Assembly: GCF_963675165.1 (NCBI RefSeq)
Contig: NC_087389.1
Span: 1,770,001-1,834,000, forward strand
Length of the DNA stretch: 64,000 nucleotides
Reading direction: 5' to 3'
From: Halichondria panicea
Lineage: Eukaryota > Porifera > Demospongiae > Suberitida > Halichondriidae
Made by a program: the position numbers and the translations under genes
Notes under the pieces: model-generated
Seen by the model: only the letters and a program-made list of their open reading frames with translations
Told to the model about the DNA's origin: nothing
The model's database searches: none
Shown here: positions 57,365 through 64,000 of the stretch, one piece after another
Layout: every line of letters starts with the position of its first letter
Position numbering within the stretch: the stretch's first letter is position 1

Positions 57365-57883
57365 CATATAGATAAAATCCACAATGTGTGAGGAAATTTC
57401 TTTTATTCATATACGACAGTGACGATTTGATTCTCTTCAAGCATGAATTGCTTTGCTCTACCATCTGGCTGTTCAAGGCATCATATTTGTCTATAGGTGC
57501 TCATTTTGTAAGCAACACTGCATCCTGTATGATATATAAGTGCATGGTAATTAAAATCATATATACTTAACATACAATTATTATATACCTGAATGATTTG
57601 GCCAATGGAAACGATCTACTAGAAACCGACTGTGCCTGAAAAAGGAGGGCTCTCTATTCAAGCAGTATTGGTGCAGGTTGCAACTATTGTCGTATATGAT
57701 GACTTCAGGTGCTGCAGATACAAGGGCATATAATTATATTATGCAATTGCATGCCGGAAGAGTTCGAAAATAATCATCCTGATATAGCATTTATACCTGA
57801 TGAGAATCGTTCATATAAGATAGTGAAAGGAATGTTGGGGATTCCTGAACTTCCGAATCCGCCTGCCCAATAGAACATACAAC
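57365..57883 (-). pseudogene. KDZ/HMGXB3-like transposase remnant
   Basis: Three exon-like blocks lie on the minus strand: 57883-57797 (VCSIGQADSEVQESPTFLSL), 57715-57599 (VIIYDNSCNLHQYCLNREPS and FLVDRFHWPNH), 57524-57365 (NSQMVEQSNSCLKRIKSSLS, YMNKRNFLTHCGF). The YDNxCNLxxYCLNREP and NSQxxEQxNSxLxRI patterns are those of KDZ-type transposases and HMGXB3 relatives. A 1-nt frame error breaks the third block, and the first junction is out of phase. Further decayed stretches may extend to 58.8 kb. Confidence 0.55.
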
Positions 57884-58976
57884 CTGTAAATCATTATAAT
57901 TATATAGTTGTGATTGGAGACGTACATGCATGCACAATAGTGTCCAACTTACTTCTGTGCCAACATTTATACTGTAGGAGGTGTCCTCCTTGTGAGGTTC
58001 AATATTCAAAGTATACGAATGATCTGAATGGGTATGAGGATAATTCATAAATATTAGCTGTGCATGCACTTTTTTAGAAGACATGTACCTGATAATTCTT
58101 GAGCTGATGTAATGTTGTGAATATTGTCAGTCTCTTGGATAATCAGTCTAATTGCTTCGATGTGGATACATTCAGAGCCAACACAATGCTTGTGAATGCA
58201 TCATATGTGGAATCAACCGAAGTGGAGCAGCTATTTAGTAAGTGGCCACGTGCACTATCACAACTGCACCAGTATATACCCACTGTATACCATCACTGAA
58301 GTGCAACCCACAGCGTGAGACAAAAAGAAACTCCATGCTCTAGCTGTGAAGTTAATAGATCAACAGACCAACTACATGAATATAATTATACTTCATCTCT
58401 CTATAATTATATTATATGCATGCAATTATACGCACGAAAAAGATAATATACTTACATTCAAAGAGGAATCGATTCTATTGATTCCCTGTATAACAAACGA
58501 CCGGAGAGAGTTGTCCAATGAGTTGAAAGCACGCTGTTCATGTACATGCACTGATGAGATATGCAGACAGCAATGGAACTGGAATTCCAGACGGCTCTGT
58601 TTCTGACTTTGAAACATTATCCTGCAATGGCATGATTGTAGAGATCTAATGTTTGAGTTTGTACAATTACCTGTACTTTGTATCCGGCTTGACTTAGTGT
58701 CATAATTATCCATCAAAAGGCTCATTATGGCCCTCTTGGTCATCACTCCTGAATTGAGTTGACATGATTCCCTTTCCCTGAACAACTCGGTGCATTTTCT
58801 TGATCTGACCTACAAATTGAACGATATAATACACACTTGGGATTAATTTACTTCTTCGTGATCACTTAGCAATAGGTTGTGGATGGTACCGTATATATTG
58901 GAGGATAGTTCTTTCTACTGCAAACTGCGAATGCATAATTCGCAATCGAAATAAACGCAAAGAAAGAGCATGCGCA
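57884..58976. other. Region without a supportable intact gene
   Basis: Minus-strand open pieces (around 58.0, 58.45-58.62 and 58.69-58.78 kb) have splice-like ends but contain stops. They could be further exons of the KDZ-like remnant. Confidence 0.35.
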
Positions 58977-60954
58977 CACTGTTAAAACAGGGGTGTATAC
59001 ACCATGTACTAGGGTGTAAATAAGACCTGGTTTGGAGAGTAAACAAAAGGGGGTGTAAATATCATAGCATAAGGGTGTAATCTACAATAGTATGGGTGTA
59101 AACTACAATAGCATGGGTGTAAACTACAATAGCATGGGGTGTAAACTACAATAGCATAAAGAGTGCATCATTATATACTACCAGTTTGCCTTTACTACAC
59201 TGTACTTTATTGATTGCAGTACAGTCTAATTAAAGTTCAAGGAAGAAATTCATCTGACACAGAGAAAAATAATAAATCAAGTATAAAACACATCACATTG
59301 AGCTAAAAAGTATAAGTTTTGGAACGATACATAGCGTACTAATACTTTCTGGTAATATTCTAACATAATTACGGTTAGGTACAAAAGAAAAGAGTGAGTG
59401 CTGAGTTCCTACAATGTATAAACAGTGGAAACTACTGTGATGGTTGTAGTCTACTCGTACTCTACTGTGTCAAGTGATTGTGAAAGTACACTTTTTGTGA
59501 GTTGAGGACAAATATAATAATGTCCATCAGCTTTCCAAACATAAAGAACTCTCATGCATGTCCAACAAGACTAGAGCTAGCTAGCTAGCTGGGCTTCATC
59601 AACTTCAGTCACATAGAATTTACAGGCCCCACCCATAATTATTAATTGAGGTGTGCGTTTTTTAGGAGACACATAAGGTGTGATTCACACCTCTGTGCAC
59701 GTGTATTAATACTTGACTGGTAGCTAGCTAGCTAGCTATTCATCCCTGGGTTCTCAAGTATCCAGTAACATCCCTTTTATCGACAACAGCTTTAGTAAAC
59801 AAGTTGCTAACCAACTTCCTAGAGAATGGGACATTGATATTGATGGGATCGGGAAAGATAAGAGACCGAGTCAAGCTCAAGAAACTTCAATAGAGCTCAT
59901 CACCAGACAAAGTATGTTAATAGATCTATGTTGCTACAATTGTTTAAATCTATATCATATCATTACAGAACTGACATATTTTGAAAGAAGGAAGACAGTA
60001 CAGCCCTCGGTCTCAGATCTTAAATAAATGTTCCTTCTTTGAAACTTCACGAAGTGGTAGGTTCTAAACTTCTATGACTTCGACTATTCTTACCTGTCGT
60101 TAGCAAGTGTATCACACATCTGATTCCTCTATGCAGGCCTATTCATGAACCGAGTTCAAGAGAATCGTCAGTATTGAAAAAAGATGTGAGTGTCCAATCG
60201 ATTATTAATGGAGAACTGGGACTCATGGATTATTGCATATTCTAAGTTGGAGATGGCGACAAGGTAAAAAATTGATAGCGGGGGTTCTTCAGATGATATC
60301 AAGGTTAGCTTCGATTTGGCTTTTACAAAATAGCTGACTGTACTTTTCTATGTATGCGCATGTAGGTATTCCGTCAATTCAAAGAGTTTTTGAAGACTTA
60401 TCTATTTTGTACATGTACGAATCCATATAAGGTAAATCCTTAAGGTTGTGTGTTGCTCTTATAATAATTATGTGAATGCGTCAAACGTTTGTTCGGTAAA
60501 AATTAACATTCTCCATGCTTGTGACTTGGTGTTTTGTTTTCTGTGCAGAATTCAGACGATCTTTGTGCCAGACCAGTACAGACTGTATTTTCTGTGTGAT
60601 GTTGAACAAGAGCCAACGTGCGAGCTAAGTGTATTCTTTGGACTCAACGAACAAAATTGAACCCTTTGGCACATGTATAATTATAATCTCATTTTAGTGC
60701 TGCTATGATGTTTTGTTTCTTTGCTGCTATACTTTTGTGGATGTGTTTTAAGCTGTGATCAATTTGAATGGTGAATGCATGTTTTATGGATACTATACAC
60801 CCTATAGAGGTGTAATTGAGTACACCTTATACAGAAATATATACACCTTCAAGGTGTAAATATTGAGCATGTAGTTTACACCCTAGGGGGTAGTTTTTAA
60901 AGCGTATGTAGTACCCATTTTGGGGTGTACATATACACCCCTGTTTTAACAGTG
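58977..60954. mobile_element. CACTG-terminated transposon with GGTGTA subterminal repeats
   Basis: The ends CACTGTTAAAACAGGGGTGT and ACACCCCTGTTTTAACAGTG are exact inverses. Both subterminal regions repeat GGTGTA/TACACC motifs, including a ~23-bp tandem series at 59050-59160 (GGGTGTAAACTACAATAGCA). The inside has exon-like plus-strand pieces (59.77-60.03 kb and 60.36-60.66 kb, ending FFGLNEQN and a stop) that I cannot assemble or name. The superfamily is unclear; CAC ends and subterminal repeats recall CACTA-type elements. Confidence 0.65.
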
Positions 60955-62270
60955 CATGCATTTCGCAATAGCAATCAGGCTTGCATGTGCATCAATATCG
61001 AATACCCCGCATTCATACCCATATAGATTTATACATAATTATGCTTTAATTCTCTTACTAGGGTAGTGTTTCCTCTTCTTCTTTAACTTGTTTGAGCAAA
61101 ATGAATATTTATCTTCGTTAGCCTCTCGAATCCGTTTCCATGAGTGGCTTATAACTGGATCATAGGCCTTCTATAATTGATGATGTGTTTTATTGCCACG
61201 AGTGCATTTGTACATAGCACATGCACAATGATAGCTATACATTATTATAGCGACTCACTACATCAGTGTTGCAGATGTTGCATGAATGAATAGGAATCAC
61301 CCATGCAGTGATACCCAACCAATTATACTGATTACTCATATACATGTCATTGGATACAATATATATATAAATATATACATGGGTATATATATTATTATAT
61401 AATAATTATAATATATACTCATGCATGGCAAATATATATCGTCATGGTCAATGTTGCTAGATTAAAAAAACCGATTCAGGATCATAGGCCTTCTATAATT
61501 GATGACGATATGATTGATGGATGTTATAGAGGTCCGGGATAATTATATTTATTGTTCACCCAAAAATAGCAATATATATAGATAGGAGAAGTATCAATTT
61601 CAGCCCCACTACGCCCCGTGTATGTATGTCGGGGTTTAGTGGGGATTTGATTTGCATCAATATCCTGGGAGCCTGGGTGAAATCAAATCGCCTCTTTCCC
61701 TCCCATATACCCCCACTTAATAACCTCGGGATTGACTATACACGCGTGATTGTGCTATACACTTCTCTCCATGGATATTGCTGTTGTAAGTTTGTATACT
61801 AAGGAAGTCAAATTCTCACCCTATATCCCGCACCTCAGGGTTACCAAAACCCCACTATGTCCTACAGGGGGAGGGGGGGCAGTGGGGACTGACATGGATC
61901 GGTGCATAATTCACTGGTGCATGGTATCACTATTTTTATATATAGATCTAGGACTGAGGCTCAATATCACTGTTGCTCACCGAGAATTCAAAGTCATCTT
62001 GTTCATTGCCTGTGGCAGCCTGCTCTTCATTACATTATACAGCCTAAGTCTAGAATTAAGCTGATGTACATATTCAGAAAGATCAGAGTTCATTAGATGT
62101 CATAATCGAACCGCAGCCAGGTTTAAATCAACCACATCAAATAGCAAAGTTTATGCAACAACACCCACACACACATATTCAAAAGATGGAGCTGATCAAC
62201 ATTTTGAATGGTGTCTAACCACAGGATGTCAGGTCCCACACTGAGGCAGCATGCACTGTATGTAATAGTA
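60955..62270. other. Intergenic, no gene seen
   Basis: AT-rich with (TA)n stretches at 61362-61440. A GC-rich block near 61600-61720 has imperfect inverted pieces (GGGATTTGATTTG / CAAATCGCC...TCCC). No coding support. Confidence 0.45.
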
Positions 62271-62274
62271 GTCA

Positions 62275-63190
62275 ACAACTGGAGAAACATAATTATTTTC
62301 TTACCTGTCGTCCTGGCCCTTTAATTGGTCCATCGAATTTCCAGGAATAATTTTTATGATACTTATACGATGGGGACCCATGCAGTTATCTTGTTTAATT
62401 GATGCCAATGGAGCCACCAAACTTGGAAAGTTGAAACCAACACAATAATGCAAGCTGCATAAACTCTTTTCTTACCCCTGTTGTCTGTTGGTCTACCCAA
62501 TTTCCAGAAACTGGAAACTTTAATAGATCAACAACAGGTTTTCAATGCTAAAGGAGCCACCAAACATTGAAATGAGTACATGAAATCAAACTGCGTGAAC
62601 TATTTCTTGCTTGTCGTCCAAAGACGTTGGTCCATCCAGTTTCCATAAACAGGTAACCTTATGGACCAACGAGCAGGTTTTCCAGTTTAATGATGCCAAA
62701 GGAGACACCAAGCTTTGAAATGAGCTCACACCAACCTGGAACACATTAAATTATGCATTCAAGCTGCGTGAACTATTTTCTCACTTGTCGTCCAGGCCGT
62801 TGGTCCACCTAGTTTCCAGAAATAGGAAACCTTATGGACCAACAAGCAGGTTTTCTTTTAATTGATGCCAATAGAGACACTAAACTTTGAAAAATGAGCT
62901 GTGACACCAGCCTGGAACACATTATTCAAGCTGCGCGACTATTTTCTTACTTGCCGTCCAGGTCGTTGGTCCACCTAGTTTCCAGAAACAGCCTCCTATG
63001 GACCAACAAGCAGGTTTTCCTGATGCCAACGAACCCCTGCAAGCTTTGAAATGAGCTGCCCACCTAGAACACTTTATGCAAGCTGGGTGAATTCTTTTAC
63101 CAGTCGTCCAGGCAGTTGGTCCATGCACCTAATTTTAATAGGCCCCTTAGGACCAATGAGCAGGTTTTAATGATGCCTGGAGCAATCAAG
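62275..63190. repeat. Tandem array 2, same unit as array 1 (about 6)
   Basis: Units again contain CGTCCAGGCCGTTGGTCCA, CCAGAAACAGG, TGGACCAAC and GATGCCAA. Units start near 62302, 62470, 62611, 62786, 62951 and 63104, and are more diverged than in array 1. Confidence 0.8.
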
Positions 63191-63344
63191 CAAGTGTAAC
63201 ATGCAACACTGTTTGCTGTAGATCCTGTGAACAGAAGTTTGCAATGAAACGGATATAAAGAAACTGGCAAACTGTAGGGCAACCCAGACATGCATTAAAA
63301 ATTAAAATATGCATGCAGCCTTCCATATCCTTTTGCTTCAAGAC

Positions 63345-63570
63345 ATAGTACATGCTGCAGGGGGGTACTTTATATAACCATATTTTTCTGTGCTCTATTA
63401 TCTATGATATAACTAGTCTACTATATATCTCTAGCTAGCTGTGTGTGGTGGTATCAGCTTGCAATTGTTGTGTGAGCCCCACCCACCATGCAAGCTCTCA
63501 AGCCTCTATGACGTAATCTACCGTTGGTCCAGAGTCCATTGCCACAATCTGGAAAGTGTAATACCTCTGT
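63345..63570. repeat. Flank shared with 56031-56215, upstream of the Neuralized-domain gene
   Basis: See the partner copy. This copy ends within 30 bp of the start codon at 63593, so it likely includes promoter and 5' UTR. It has ATGACGTAA, a CRE-like site. Confidence 0.65.
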
Positions 63571-63592
63571 TCTCTAGCTCTTACATGATTAA

Positions 63593-64000
63593 ATGGCTTG
63601 TCTGACAAACACTGCTCTGAGCAGTGATGGTTGCTTATTGCAAGATCTAGACTGGGAGAGGCAAGATGTTGTCTTCCACAACAACACAGGAAAGAATGTT
63701 GAGCTGTTAGAGAAGGACACAATAGTCAGCAGAGTCAAAGGGACTACTGCAAACCGGGGCATTGTGTTCACTAGTGAGCCTCTGTCTATTGGGAAAATAT
63801 TTCAAGTGGATGTACTACAGGAAGATTTTTTTGGGGGATCTCAGCAAGGAAAATTGGTTAGCAAGTTGTGATTATTATAACTAGTCTAATAAGTTTTATT
63901 GTTGGATGTTTTTCCATACAGAGACTTGGGTTCACTGGAGAGAATCCTTCCAGCTCAATACTGCCCCTCAAACCCATGCTGTCATGGGATAACGGCCTCA
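63593..64000 (+). CDS. Neuralized (NHR) domain protein, 5' end only
   Basis: Exon 1 (63593-63856, 88 codons) joins in phase 0 to an exon from 63922 that runs off the window. The start MACLTNTALSSDGCLLQD follows the shared flank. The NHR core is visible: VVFHNNTGKNVELLEKDTIV, NRGIVFTSEPLSIGKIFQV, GGSQQGKL and, after the intron, RLGFTGENPSSSILPLKP. In Neuralized proteins this fold binds NxxN-type peptides or lipid and often precedes a RING finger; whether a RING follows cannot be seen here. Confidence 0.8.

Noticed and set aside
61750-62064. 104-aa ORF with hydrophobic stretches
   Set aside because: It includes a G-rich low-complexity run and frame-dependent repeats. No homology or splice support.

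Overview
The window reads as an AT-rich animal genome. Genes have many exons, introns are mostly 45-300 bp with GT..AG ends, and the families are animal ones: adhesion GPCRs with a GAIN/GPS region, a VIT+VWA protein, a CYP4-like P450, a glycine-N-acyltransferase-like GNAT, a Neuralized (NHR) domain and chromodomains. Compact introns plus unusual kinase and transposase-like families suggest a demosponge. That assignment is inference; the sequence only shows that it is metazoan-like. All exon joins below were chosen by hand from splice signals and reading phase.

Layout. 0-20.6 kb is a tandem adhesion-GPCR cluster. Gene 1 enters from the left and ends at 4178. A complete 19-exon gene 2 (1146 aa) lies at 14447-19490. 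Decayed GPCR exon fragments sit at about 12.44-12.64, 19.66-19.76 and 20.39-20.56 kb. Between the two genes lie a broken Ty3/gypsy element with integrase ahead of reverse transcriptase (Gmr1-like order), a 2638-bp TA-flanked IS630/Tc1-type transposon carrying a second intact ORF, and copies of an unnamed composite repeat.

20.8-24.0 kb holds a VIT+VWA gene on the minus strand. Its upstream flank is repeated in inverted orientation about 1.7 kb away, around nested CAGGGGCGGATCC transposons. A single-exon CYP4-like P450 follows (27.2-28.75 kb). A five-exon GLYAT-like gene (286 aa, minus) lies at 31.9-34.6 kb beside a decayed partial paralogue.

36.1-45.4 kb is a transposon graveyard. It holds a reverse-transcriptase/endonuclease element split by a 1088-bp long-TIR element with a 9-bp target duplication, a second copy of the composite repeat, foldback elements, a 227-bp direct-repeat pair, and a DIRS-like remnant with RNase H and tyrosine-recombinase motifs.

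46.1-51.7 kb is gene-dense. An eight-exon gene of an unrecognised family (727 aa, minus) is divergently paired with a coiled-coil protein kinase (plus). Next come a three-exon chromodomain gene (minus) and a divergent small MGNCC-starting ORF.

52-64 kb contains minisatellites, a partial unknown minus-strand gene, two arrays of roughly 150-185-bp structured tandem repeats with shared flanks, a KDZ/HMGXB3-like transposase remnant, a CACTG-terminated element, and the start of a Neuralized-domain gene running off the right edge. There is no operon-like organisation, and I recognised no CRISPR array, rRNA or tRNA gene.
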